Source: Toxorhynchites rutilus septentrionalis (lineage: Eukaryota; Arthropoda; Insecta; Diptera; Culicidae). From it: a stretch of 64,000 bases of DNA. Both the position numbers and the translations under genes were made by a program. The notes under the pieces are model-generated. The model was not told where the DNA came from. It saw only the letters and a program-made list of their open reading frames with translations, and ran no database searches. The stretch covers positions 241,360,307-241,424,306 of the forward strand of contig NC_073746.1 in the NCBI RefSeq assembly GCF_029784135.1, read 5' to 3'. Below, one piece after another: positions 32,529 through 43,517 of this stretch; positions within the stretch are counted from its first letter, which is position 1; each line of letters opens with the position of its first letter.

Positions 32529-32873
32529 CTAAACTGATTCAGCAGATGTTGCTCTAAACCTATCCGCAAACCAATCCGACTCCTTATTTATATAGATATA
32601 AAACCTATTTGGTTTATTGTCTGTCATTTGCAGCCTCGATTCTCCAAACACACGGAGTTTGATTTTTGTTTGCTGCCCTTCCGGCTCGTATCCGTGTTTG
32701 TCTAGTTTTATTGGTAGGGATTCACAAGCAAATACTGTTCCACTTCCAATCTGTCGAAGAATACACAGATACGGATAACAATTTTTACAATATGGTTTTG
32801 CAATTGTCCTTCTAAACTTGGAATCACATCGATGTATTAATAGAAAAATTCGTCTGTTGTGAAGTGTGATCAC
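32529..32873 (-). CDS. Unrecognised 114-codon frame with possible exon boundaries
   Basis: The minus-strand frame contains a well-mixed segment (GSGTVFACESLPIKLDKHGY, then EPEGQQTKIKLRVFGESRLQ, MTDNKPNRFYIYINKESDWF) unlike AT-rich background. It is preceded by a pyrimidine-rich AG (TATTCTTCGACAG, ending at 32751) that could be an acceptor, and a weak GTTTAG donor lies near 32559. Either an isolated exon of an unknown gene or a fragment of a transposon protein. I cannot name a family. Confidence 0.3.
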   Translation of the reverse strand: MITLHNRRIFLLIHRCDSKFRRTIAKPYCKNCYPYLCILRQIGSGTVFACESLPIKLDKHGYEPEGQQTKIKLRVFGESRLQMTDNKPNRFYIYINKESDWFADRFRATSAESV

Positions 32874-32879
32874 CGAAAA

Positions 32880-33915
32880 AAGCTCAAACTCGATAAGGCG
32901 GAACGCTGAGAGAAACGAAAGAAGATAATTAACACCACCTTAACGCCCCAGCGCACACACTTTCGATCCTCTCGATGGAACCGTCACCTAGCGCTAGAAT
33001 GCTTGAATCTTCGTCGCACGGAACAGCGTCTCAAGCATCTCAAGTTGTTTTCCAATTTTCGACCTATCCACACCAATCCACTACTTGACTTGAGGGCCGA
33101 TTAGCAGGCGTGTGCGCATAATGTGAACACACTTTTGCTGATTTTTTTTCTTTTTGGCTGCTCCTCGTGTCGAGGTTTTTAAGAAACCGGACAAACAACC
33201 ATAGAACACGTTTTTTGTCTTTGGTTCCATCCTTTTCATTCACAAAGCAACAGGTTGTGCTTTTTTTATTCATGCCGGGGTATTTGGAATTGAAATTAAT
33301 GGCTTTTCATTTGGGCAAAGGATTCCCCGAGATAAGCAAAACTAACACAGTTGAAACGGAACGGAAACACAACGAAATTGTCACTGCTAATTAGTTCGTT
33401 GGTCTCTTTGCCAGGTCATTTATCATTCATACATCATGTCCGATATATTTTGGGGTAACTATTCAGTTGGGATGTTAACAGCGAAGTTCTTCAAAAGCTA
33501 GTAGTGTGTCATGTTTTTTTGTGGAAAATATTTCGGTTACTTAGTTGTCTTTGTCTGTTTTTCCGATATATCTAATCTCTAAGAGATGTAAAGTTAAGAT
33601 TGGTTCGTGAAATTGAAGACCGATGAATGAAAATGAAATGATTTCTACTGCTGCCGCTATTTCGATTTAGTATAACGGAATTATTGTATTAATTTGACAA
33701 TGATGAATAAATTTCGCAAAATAAATGTGCGAAACACAATTTGATTGATTTCTCATAACAACAAATTGCGATTTTTTTTACTTTGACAAATGTAACGAAT
33801 CACGCATGAGCTATCATAGACAAAAGTTTGGGAAATGATCCCAGAGAATCACCCTGTATTTTTAATTGATCTGATTTGTACATATCCGAAACAGATGACT
33901 GATGACTCGGAGTCA
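32880..33915. other. Intergenic, nothing recognised
   Basis: Open frames at 33064-33273 (-) and 33167-33394 (+) carry no motif I know. No shared repeat was identified. Confidence 0.4.
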
Positions 33916-33927
33916 AACGGTATATAG

Positions 33928-34191
33928 CATGGGTGGCCAAAGGGTAGTTCGCGGTCTACCGGTCGCCCGCGTAGCTATTCCTAGGCGCCCGCCACTTGAT
34001 CTAGGATATTGTCTCTTTCAAATGCAACGAGTCTTATATCCTTTTACTTTTTGCCGTGATTGTTTTATAATGTGTTTCTATTGATCGTAATGAGAGGAGA
34101 TATTTCTCCATTTTTCATCAACGTTGGTAGACCGCAACATGCCATTTGAACAATTAGTCGCCCGCAAGGAACAAAAGTTTGGCCACCCGTG
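33928..34191. mobile_element. hAT-type MITE with perfect 8-bp target duplication
   Basis: Ends CATGGGTGGCCAAA and, inverted at the right, CACGGGTGGCCAAAC. GTATATAG flanks both sides (33920-33927 and 34192-34199). Subterminal GCGGTCTACC / GGTCGCCCGCG motifs occur near both ends. It is 264 bp and non-coding. It is the intact relative of 26111-27479. Confidence 0.92.
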
Positions 34192-34204
34192 GTATATAGG
34201 GTAG

Positions 34205-34612
34205 GGCGGGGCTAGTTGGTCATAGGGGTAAATTGGTCAATGACGATATCTTGAAATCTGAGCGTCCGAAGAAAAATTAGCGATCTATGGATGAAAAATA
34301 GCGAATTGCTGATGCGATAAAATAAGCAAATTGGAAAAACTTTCTATTAAGTAGCTTTGAGAATACGAAGATGATGCCGATTTTTCCAAAAATCATTCAC
34401 TGTTTGCGCATTATAAAATTGGTTCTGAAGATGGTTAATAATCACGAAAAAAAATCGGTTCTAACGTAAAACAAAAGTTTATTGTATGTATTAGTTTTAA
34501 ATGTTAATGGAAATCGCTTTTAAAGTTATTTTTATTGAATTTTCATGAATATTCTTTTTCATATATAGAGGGGCTAGTTGGTCACACAACAGTGGGGCTA
34601 GTTGGGCATACG
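34205..34612 (+). repeat. Repeated GGGGCTAGTTGGTCA motif, likely element ends
   Basis: GGGGCTAGTTGGTCA occurs at about 34209 and 34569, with variants GGGGTAAATTGGTCA at about 34227 and GGGGCTAGTTGGGCA at about 34593. All four are in the same orientation. Two motif copies at each side of about 330 bp of AT-rich sequence suggest a small element with directly repeated ends or two fused copies. Confidence 0.45.
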
Positions 34613-34619
34613 AATAGCA

Positions 34620-35245
34620 CCGTTGTAGAATTTGCTCGTTTGAGAGCAACGCATATAAAATTTTCAGGTATGCCGCGTTTCATTATGTAAGTTTTAAACA
34701 AATATAGAAAGCATATGTTTTACTGTTAAACCCAGTGTATTTGAAACGAGACAACCTAATACCAACCACCGTACAAACCACTTGCAATATAATTGTCATA
34801 TTTATATTTTTTGCTGTAAAATTGCTACGAGAAAATGTCTACAAATGTCTTCACCATAGTATCGGAGGAAAGTTTTTCACACATAATGGAACTGTGATAA
34901 CTCTATTTGTTTATTTCAGCTTTGAAGTTTTGATTGTAACTCAAACCATATCCATAAAACTAATTGTTGAAAAGATATGTAACCGGAAAACCTTCGATTT
35001 GTTAAGTTGTATATCTTTTAATAATAATCTTTTGAATAATATCTTTTAAAAATCCACGTACGGTATCATACTGAACTGTCTTCGCATATTTCATAATGTC
35101 TTCACAAAATCAAAGGTCTTCAAACCTTGGTGCACCGCAAAGTGGAAGGGAAACGAAATGGCTGGAAAAGATTGCCTGACTAATTTCCAACAACGATGAT
35201 AATTTGAAATTTACATTAATTTGTTATTTTACTTGACTACATGAT
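34620..35245. other. AT-rich, no recognised feature
   Basis: The 104-codon frame at 34735-35049 is rich in I, N, F and C and shows no motif. It is most likely chance in AT-rich DNA. Confidence 0.4.
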
Positions 35246-35248
35246 ATT

Positions 35249-35505
35249 TGAGGGGCTCAGAATGCAAGGGGTGTAAGTGACTTGATCGATTTCTCTTCGT
35301 CAACTTTTTCTTTGATTAATAACTCAACTGCAAAAACGTTCCAATTTGAGTTTGCTATAGAATCTGATAGATGAGATTCTGACCTACCTTCCATATTGTC
35401 AAATACAGCTGGGAATGAGTTTGCAGCTAAGTTATGACCAAAAGAGAGAGTCGATGTAGAGAACTCGATCAGATCACTTATACCCCTTTCATTCTAAACC
35501 CCTCA
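35249..35505. mobile_element. MITE with 41-bp imperfect terminal inverted repeats
   Basis: TGAGGGGCTCAGAATGCAAG then GGGTGTAAGTGA at the left is mirrored at the right as TGAGGGGTTTAGAATGAAAG then GGGTATAAGTGA (read inwards). Similarity continues through a TGATCGA block. It is 257 bp and non-coding. The target duplication is not clear (T-rich on both sides). Confidence 0.85.
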
Positions 35506-35963
35506 TTTGTTAACTTTTTTGTTTTGATTTAATTAATTAAGTTATAATGAAGGAAACTTCTAATGGAAAAACGCTTATTATTTGCTCAAAAAGAACATGT
35601 CTATTATTGACCAACTTACCCCGTGTGTGAAGTTCCGAACACTTTATTTTTTAATGTACGCCTTTATACCGTTTCCACTTCACCGTGAAAATGAAATGAA
35701 CGGTACGCCATTGAACTACGTTTCACGAGTTAGTGAAGCGTCAAGGATAATAATGGGTTTTCAGGCAGAATGAACACCTTTCAAATAGAAATTATGAATG
35801 AAAATTAACTTCTCGGTGTCAAATTACTGTTCAATGTGAATTGAAAACTTTGTTTTTATTACGGGGTAAAATAAACTCCTATAAAAATTGTATACGAAGA
35901 TAATTTTATATTATAACGGGTGTTAAATAAAAAATGAGAATTTTTTCAATCACATATAAAAAA

Positions 35964-36265
35964 TTTTTTTTTTTTCATCGATTTCAGTATTTTTTTCCGA
36001 CTTTCCGCTCTACGTTCAGGGAACTCAGGATACGATATACCGTACTGACAGGTACATTTTCTTCCTTAAAATGTGCCACCGTGAACTTTTTTCCTTGCTG
36101 GAAATGCGTTTCGTAGAACCGTACAACGTTCTTGTGAGAGCATCGCGACAAAGTTGCGTCGAACAGCAGACCACGGTCCTTACTCAAACATTCACTGACA
36201 TTTCTTTGAAGAAAATACATTATGTTATTAATAAAAAATACTGAAATCGATGAAAAAAAAAAAAA
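35964..36265 (-). pseudogene. Tc1/mariner (DD37E-like) transposase N-terminus between 33-bp inverted repeats
   Basis: The minus-strand frame 36220-35984 reads VVRFYETHFQQGKKFTVAHF then KEENVPVSTVYRILSSLNVE and RKVG, the helix-turn-helix DNA-binding region typical of mosquito ITmD37E-type transposases. It is about 78 codons, with no catalytic domain. The arms TTTCATCGATTTCAGTATTT (35964-35996) and the exact inverse (36233-36265) flank it. Because one arm is also the continuation of the coding region, the other is probably a snap-back copy rather than a true terminus. Assignment to DD37E is by memory of motif. Confidence 0.55.
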
Positions 36266-36269
36266 GTGG

Positions 36270-37290
36270 AAACGGAAATGGAGCCGGTAAATTCACTAAA
36301 CTTTAATTGAATAATGAAAATTCTGACATTTTATGGGGTACAGGCTACATTTTAACGCCAATTACAGGTATCGATACAGCCTACAATTTATAATACTGCA
36401 TAACTTTGGCTGTCAAAACCAGCGATAAAATGTTTGCGTTAGCAAATTTCGTAAAAAACAAGCATCGTTAAGTTTTAATTTTTTCTAGTTGTTTTAACTA
36501 TTTTGTTTAATGTTTTCATGTTAGTTGCTGGAAAAGGTAAGACTTTACTATAAATGGACACAAAATTATCTTTTAAGCAGAAATCTTCATTAAAATGAGT
36601 ATTCAAGTAATGATCGGAATTTGAATCAAGTATCGACGCATGATTCAAATTCTGAATAGTAGATGTTTCAATACACTTTCTTCATGGAAATACAGCCAAG
36701 AATGCACAAATTGGGGTACAAAAACAGTACAATTCTGAGGCATCAATATAGAAATACCTAACACCGTTCGTGAACAAATGTTTCTAAGTTCTTTGTTTGT
36801 AAAACGTAGGTCGCAGGCGCAAACCAACGAAAGTAAAATTGATTCTCTTAGTTCAACATAAACCACAACCACAATAACAATAACCGGATTCCTGAAGTAA
36901 CAGACGGATTTGATTCTATACAGACTGGATTATATATTATTCGATTATATACAATTTTGGATTCCATCATATGCAGTTTGAAAAAAAAAGTTTTATATTT
37001 CAAATATGACTAATTCAAAAAAAAAAAAGTAATATTTCAACGTTAAGGTTAATTGGTTATTATAAGTACAACGGGGTAAAAATTGTGATTTTTGAAGATT
37101 TTAATTGAAGGCTCAGCAGGAAATGTTTAGAATGATGCGGAATAAGAAAGTATAGGAGCTAGATGTCGAAGAACAAATTAAAGAGCGTTTAGAGAACTCC
37201 GTCTTTGTCTGATCGGAACTGCTATACAGCCATTCCATGCCAAACCGATGAAGTGGTTCTGGGATTTTCTAGTTTTGTTTAATATCGCAA
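36270..37290. other. AT-rich, no recognised feature
   Basis: 36900-36965 contains an ATTATATATTATTCGATTATA segment loosely like the 9197-9409 MITE, but too diverged to assign. Nothing else was supported. Confidence 0.4.
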
Positions 37291-37296
37291 AATATT

Positions 37297-38060
37297 ATAC
37301 CCGTTTTTGTATTTTTTCATGATGGTGCCCATTTCCATTTTAGGGTGGTCCGAAAAATCAATTTCTTCCCCCTTTTTTTCACAAATGACTTCTGACGTGG
37401 GACTACGTCTAAACGGAATATATGGGGGGTAAAATGAAAACCTAAACACAGAATATGTAGTAAAAAATGAAAGATTCCGAATGCTTATAACTCGAACATT
37501 TCTTAACAGATTGGAAAAATGTTTGCATCAATTGATAGGAAGTATTTCTACGCATCTATCACAATTAATGAAATGTTATTTTTCATAAGATAAACAATTG
37601 AATAACTGTAAAATGTGAAGCGTTATCTAAGCGCCCTAACTGCCACGTTTTGATTGGCCCGTTTTACTGTTTACCCAATACAGACATCGAAACCAAGCAG
37701 CCTGGGGAAATCGGCATTGCAAATACATGAAAGTTCGGGGGAAGTTTGTTACTATCGAAATGAGTTCCCTAATACGAACTTCAAAACCAAGGTGGCTGGA
37801 GAAATCGACATTGCTAACATATGCAAGTCAGACGTATTTTTGGCATTTGTTCAATTTATTTACATACAAAGCAAATATGTTGAATTCAATTGAATTCGAA
37901 AATTGTTTCATTCAATCAATACAAACAAATTATTACTATGCCAACGATAGTCCCACGTCAACCTTGCGGTTATATCATAGATATAACCTTCCAATTTTTT
38001 TCAAAAATTCATAAATTTTGAACTACTAGGCCGATTCAGATGATTGACATAGCAAATGAA
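37297..38060. repeat. Composite repeat shared with 3.8 kb and 43.0-43.5 kb
   Basis: 37297-37352 is an inverted match to 3841-3900. From 37468 to about 37850 the sequence aligns with 43045-43500: GAATGCTTATAACTCGAACA, TTTGCATCAATTGATAGGAA, ACAATTGAATAACTGTAAAA, GCGTTATCTAAGCGCCC, then one to two units of the 93-bp repeat (CCTAATACGAACTTCAAAAC). 37957-37990 (CCTTGCGGTTATATCATAGA then TATAAC) recurs at 47352-47388. Non-coding. Confidence 0.65.
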
Positions 38061-38261
38061 AGCCAATTAAATATTCTTTTTTTATTATTACACTCGCAGA
38101 AACTTGATTTACCATGTTCCTATTTTCTGTCCAATAAAAGCTAAAGCAACCAAAACATCTTAACTTCGGAAAATCATAGCTCAAAAACGAATAAAGCAAT
38201 ACAATCAATAATTACGAAAACAAAATACATTTTTTTTGCAAATATAATTAATAATAATTTT

Positions 38262-39640
38262 GAAACAGGATGAGTGGCGCTTTCCCAACAGCTATTCGAT
38301 GGCCTTGCGGAGTATGAAGGCTCTCGAACAAAAGCTGGAGAGAGATCCGTCGTTGAAGCGGAATGATCAACGACTATTAAATGAAGCGTTACGCCTAAAA
38401 GAGCGCAGACACCAGGCTCGTCGGTTTGGTATCTTCCAGTAAATCCACGTAAACCAGAAAAGGTGCATCTGGTATGGAACGCTGCGACATCGGTCAAAGT
38501 AGTGTCTTTGAATACGGAACTGTTGAAGGTGCCGGATACGCTGGTAACACTTCCGAGGGTTATTTGCCAGTTCAGGGCACGTCTCATTGCATTTGGCGGA
38601 GACATCAAGGAAATTGGTGGATCACACCATTGAGGAAGATGGCGGTTCCTTCGGCTGAAGGAGGCCTGGATGATAGCTCAGGATTTGGATTTCGGCTTGT
38701 ATGGAGACTTAAACACACTTTGGAAAAATACTCTAAACACCGGATTTATTAGCGATGCTTCACTTGCGACGACTGGATATGGAATGGTCGCATGGCATTG
38801 GTAGTAATCTGTATGACTTTTATTTTGTTCGTATACGTTCGGCTGTTGTTCGGCATCGGGATATTTCCCCTACTTTCGAGCGATTGTTGATGGTGAAGTG
38901 AGGAGCGCATTGGTGATGTGTCGTTTTAAGGCGGCTCCAATTAAGCAGGTATTAATACCGCGCCTAGAGCTCCCAGCAGCACTCTTAGCAGCGACAAAAG
39001 TGAGCTATTGGCGATGGATGCCGACTTGATCGTATGTGGTTGATCAGCTAACGGAATGGGGTAAAGATCCGGAGATGCATTTCGGCAGAAAGTGGGTACG
39101 AGTACCTGCATTCTTGTACGAAATCGAGCAGAACTGGCCGAAAAGGGAACTATCATCAGCAAACACAACGGAAGAACTTCGTATTCACTTATTATCGCAC
39201 GAAACAAGCAATTCTAATCGATACATGTTGTTCCTTGTGGAACATTCTCGTTCGGACAATGGAGTTATCAGTTGAGACATTGATACTAACGGAACTACAG
39301 GTGAAGGCGTTGAAGCAGAATACAAAGGTCTGCATATGTGTACCGTTGCAACAAGAAGAGTAAAAAAAGGAAGAACATTGTCTACTAAGAATGGCATAGG
39401 TGGAAAGCTTCATCGATGAGCTGAAGGTGCTGAAACGAAATAAAGATAGACTATAAAAACAATGGCTCGCTTTAAAGAAATCCAACCCACTGAAAAAACT
39501 GACTCCGTTAATCGACGAAAAAGGTTTCATTCGAATAGAAGACCGTTGCGAGCGAGCAGGGAATATGTTGGGAACACTGCAGATCTACTACCGCACGGTA
39601 TATGAAGTGCCCCAAAGGTGGATATGTTTGTAAACAAACA
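38262..39640 (+). pseudogene. BEL/Pao retrotransposon pol remnant
   Basis: Plus-strand blocks appear in BEL/Pao order across changing frames. The N-terminal part of pol comes first (DEWRFPNSYSMALRSMKALE), then PRKPEKVHLVWNAA, LNTELLK and RLIAFGGDIKE (RT motif A with its catalytic D). A deletion then joins straight to SDASLATTGYGMVAW (RNase H). LIPRLELPAALLAATKVSYW, VDQLTEWGKDPEMHFGRKWV and SSANTTEELRIHLL follow (linker to integrase), and finally PLKKLTPLIDEKGFIRIE (integrase zinc-binding region). The RT YVDD box is lost in the deletion and there are many stops. No LTRs were found. A hAT element lies 32 bp beyond. Confidence 0.88.
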
Positions 39641-39671
39641 AGATTGACAGAGATAGAAGAGAGGTTGAGAA

Positions 39672-40514
39672 CAGAGATGCCAGGTTTGAAGACATGTCTT
39701 CATTTTAAAGACATTTGACTTATTGTGAAGACATATGATTTTGTGAAGACATTTTGATGACTTTTTTTTGAGTATGATAGCGTACGTGAGTTTTTGAGTG
39801 ATATTATTTCCATGAAATTATAACTATTGGCCAAAAATATCGTCAAAAGAAGTAGGGTTTTTATCTCGGGGTCTTGCTTTTTTACTTGTTTTTTCAAACT
39901 TTTCCAAGCGGAAAATCCATTGTTGAATGAATTCAACAAAATAGGGCTTTTACTTAAAATTCTGAAGAACTTCAAGCGTTCTGAATGCATATTGTACCTA
40001 GAACACATTAGTTCATTTGCGTTCGATAATTAGAATGATTGTGACATTGTATTTGTATTATTTTGGGCCTATAGTCTTCACAGAGCGAAGGTTTTCCGGT
40101 TACATACCGTTTCAATAATTAGTTTTGTGGATATGGTTTGAATTACAACCAAAACTTCAAAGCTTAAATAAACAATTTGAGTCATCACGATTTCGTCGAA
40201 AAACTGAAGCTATTATATTCACTCAATAAACGGTTTATCAGGCCAATTATCATTTATAAACTCATAAAATTTAGTTCGAAGTAGTACAATCTATTTTTGT
40301 ACACATTTATTGAAATAAACTTCAAAACCTCAAAACAAGTTTAACGAAATGCGTTATATAACAATACCAATTAAAATAAACATTGAATAAGCTATCAAAC
40401 TTTGTTCAAAAGTAAGTTATGAATGTTATTTTCCTTCGATATGATTGTGAAGACATTTGTGGACTTTGTTTCGTACCATGTGAAGACATTTGAAAAAATC
40501 ACCTGGCATCTCTG
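39672..40514. mobile_element. Non-autonomous hAT element with perfect 8-bp target duplication
   Basis: Ends CAGAGATGCCAGGT and, inverted at 40501-40514, the same sequence. GTTGAGAA flanks both sides (39664-39671 and 40515-40522). The subterminal word GAAGACAT is repeated near both ends, as expected of transposase-binding sites. It is 843 bp with no transposase and is inserted in DNA next to the BEL/Pao remnant. Confidence 0.93.
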
Positions 40515-41151
40515 GTTGAGAATGATAGATGGAGTTGCCAAGAAGAAGAAAATAAAGAATCACTACAAAAGTGAAAAGTTATAGGTAGTAGGAAATTTAT
40601 GAAAAGAAAGTGTTTCTATAGAGCTGCACATTGCACATACGAATCTTGAAAGCATTTATTTAAATTAAATTTGCATGCTTTGAAACCATATTTGTTATAT
40701 AGGTACAAGAACAGAAATTTCACATTCACGCTGAGAATTGTTTAAAGAAAACGTACAACACAAATTGTCGGTCCGCACCTACATACTGTATAGGAGAAAT
40801 AGAAGTATAGGAGAAGGAAGAAGGCAGAGGAAGTATGGATTAAAAGGATATGGATTAATACTAATAATAAGGAAAAAATTATATTGAAATGTAAATTTCT
40901 ATAAACCATGAAATAAATTACAGCTTTGATCGGCTGAAAAATTAAAGGTCGATTAACAAAGAAAATTTGTTTGTTCGATCCGAACAGAATATTTTTCATA
41001 ACTTTGCCATAAGTAGTTCCATAAACATATAATTCATAAAATTTTCTAAAAAGAGACTAGCAAATTGGTTTTAATTTGATATGTCGATCTTTTGAATCGG
41101 AACAGTAGTTCAAAAGTTATGATTTTTTTAAAAGATTGCATTTTTGCTGGT

Positions 41152-41226
41152 CGGAATTTGAGACAAAAGTGTTCGGAATATGAGCCAGTGACAAAAATGG
41201 TGTTCGGAAATTGAGACAAATGTAAT
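41152..41226 (+). repeat. Three copies of TTCGGAAWWTGAGMCA
   Basis: GTCGGAATTTGAGACA, GTTCGGAATATGAGCCA and GTTCGGAAATTGAGACA follow each other at about 20-30-bp spacing. A mosquito MITE end is likely, but no inverted partner was found. Confidence 0.45.
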
Positions 41227-41229
41227 TAA

Positions 41230-42765
41230 ACATATTTTTAGTTTTTCACCATGAATATGTGGTTGTTAAACATTTTTATTGTAGTCAAATGAAAAAAGCC
41301 CTATAGTATCCAAAAATCAAATTAATTTCACGAATCAAATCAATTTATTCATCCAAAAACAGCCATTTTCATCAGTCCATAATTTGTATTTCAAATAAAT
41401 TGAACTCTAACTTCCAGGTGGTGTCTTGTATGTCGAGTTTCTGTTGATGGTAATCAGAAATAGAAATGAATAAATTAGTATCTGGTTAGTGATGAATGAG
41501 ACAAAACCATGAATATTCATTGTTATTAGTGTTACACCACATTACGAAGTATTCAAACATTAGTCCTATTGATCTGTGACAGCACCATAAAATTGGTTTA
41601 GAATGCGAATAATTATATTTTTACCATCTATTAAAATCCTCACGTTTTTGGACAAACTATATTGATCTCCTTGAATGTTCGTCGTCTATAATTTAGCATT
41701 TATTTCTGCTATCGGTAGAAGTTTCCAGACGAACAATAATCCCCCATGTGAAACGTGCCATACTCGGGCCACCTGGCCGTTTCGGCTTGCGGGTTGTTGG
41801 ATCAGTGTCTATCATTTTTACCGCTTTTGTAAAATCATCCCGTCTGAATAACAAATAGGTAATATGGAAAAGTGGTCAGCTTTTCATGCGTTCTTGATTG
41901 GTCTGTATCGGTAGTTTATCAACATGGATTTTATTCTACCGAATGAATATGGCACCTATCCATTTGCACGTTGCGTTATGTCTTCTTAATTTTAGGAATC
42001 CTGACTCTTCGACACTCATATAATTCGAAGATCCAAAATCAGAAACTCGTTTTTCGAAATTCCACACGAATCCTATGGATTTGATCTTATTTCATTACCA
42101 GTCCCACAACTTATTTGACAAACTGTGTATACTAGTAACCGAAAGACGCAGTTAGTTGATCGATGCACCGCATTTGAGATAATCAATAATCCGCGAAACG
42201 GAACACAGAATGCTGATCGATTATTCATAAGTCATCCGTCAGACGAGATTCATCTCACTTCTGTTATTTACCAATGGTCAGTCCTGCACATTCCAATCTT
42301 ATCCAACGGATTGATTGAGAAAAAAATAAAACCACTGCTGGCACTTTTGACGGGTTGGAGGTTGGACGAAAGAGACGGAACCAAAAGGAACGGAAATGAC
42401 ACGCCATCGATGGAGCAAATACAAATTCCAAATGAAGTTCTGCTCGCATCACTATCGCTTTCGATGCGGTGGAGCATTTCTTCCGCTACATTGGGTTTGG
42501 AATTTCGAAGGGGTTTTTTTTTTATTTCACTAGTTCTATTTCATTTCCAATATCGCCCGCTCGAATGATGTTCGGAAAAATCAATGAGTGGAGTTTTTCG
42601 CGGTTTTCCACTGAAAAGTATCGCTCTTGCCATCGTCGCTGTGACGATAGTTCATTATTGATCGGCGGAGACAGGATACAGTTAGTGTTTCCGTCATGGA
42701 CGGTTCTGTCGGGATGGTGTGTTCATTCTAAATAAATTTTAGACTGATAGACAAGTATTCCTTCT
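41230..42765. other. Unassigned stretch
   Basis: The plus-strand 147-codon frame 42125-42568 and overlapping frames on both strands lack any recognisable motif. Nothing else was supported. Confidence 0.35.
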
Positions 42766-42767
42766 GA

Positions 42768-43035
42768 TGATTTTTTGACGTAGAACTACGTCTTTCAGGA
42801 AGGGTGCCAAATCAGAAAACAGGTCACGTTTTTATGAAATAAAATTAACGTTAATAAATATTTTCACTGTGAACGAATTCTCATGATTTGCATACCAATC
42901 GAATCGGAAATTCTCTAAGATTTGTTTGATATGCATTACAATTCGCTAATCTCTAAACGGTTTAAATTCATGAAAACTGAAAGAACTTCCTTTTCTCCCA
43001 TACATTTGTTCTGCCGATTTGTGTGCTAACCCTAC
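42768..43035 (+). repeat. Dispersed repeat, fullest copy
   Basis: Begins with the near-palindrome GACGTAGAACTACGTC and continues through GGGTGCCAAATCAGAAAACA, TTTTTATGAAATAAAATTAA and ACCAATCGAAT to TTCTGCCGATTTGTGTGCTA. It aligns with 1811-2050, 16585-16700 and, inverted, 58515-58612. The GACGTAG palindrome is common to several Tc1-type remnants here, so it may be a Tc1-derived non-autonomous element. Confidence 0.65.
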
Positions 43036-43044
43036 CCGTATTTC

Positions 43045-43517
43045 GAATGCTTATAAGTCTAACATTTTTTAACAGATCGGAAAGATATTTGCATCAATTG
43101 ATAGGAAATATTTCTACACGTCTATCACAATTGATAAAATATTATTTTTCATGAGATGAACAATTGAATAACTGTAAAATGTCAAGCGTTATCTAAACGC
43201 CCTCTCTGCCAAGTTTTGATTGGCCCGATTTACGGTTTCTCCAACACAAACTTCAAATTCGACGTACCTGTGTACCGCTCTGCAAATTTACATACAAGTC
43301 GGGGGTGTTTTGTGCCCACCGAGCTCTGTTTCCCTAACACGAACTTCAAAATGAATGTGCCTGGGGGAATCCGCTTTGCGAACACATGCATGTCGGGGGT
43401 ATTTTTCCCCACTGAGCTGTGTTTCCCTAACACGGACTTCAAAATGAATATGCCTGGGGGAATCCGCTTTGCGAATACATGCAAGTCGGGAGTATTTTTG
43501 GTGTTGAGTACATTTGT
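43045..43517 (+). repeat. 93-bp tandem repeat (three units) with conserved leader
   Basis: 43045-43235 aligns with 37468-37665. Three 93-bp units follow, starting near 43237, 43330 and 43423 (TTCCCTAACACGAACTTCAA, then CTGGGGGAATCCGCTTTGCG, then CATGCA-x-GTCGGGGGTATTT). Units two and three are nearly identical; the first is diverged. Because 93 is a multiple of three, long frames open on both strands, which is not evidence of coding. A further unit fragment (TGTTTCCCTAAAACGTAC) lies at about 44670, beyond the hAT insertion. Confidence 0.8.

Noticed and set aside
36895..37070. Second copy of the 9197-9409 MITE
   Set aside because: Only the AT-rich ATTCGATTATATA words match; the diagnostic AGGTCGGACTCG ends are absent.
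38262..39640. Functional BEL/Pao element
   Set aside because: RT active-site region is deleted, many stops and frame changes are present, and no LTRs are visible.
42125..42568. 147-codon plus-strand frame as a gene
   Set aside because: No motif, overlapping open frames on the other strand and no transcript-like context.
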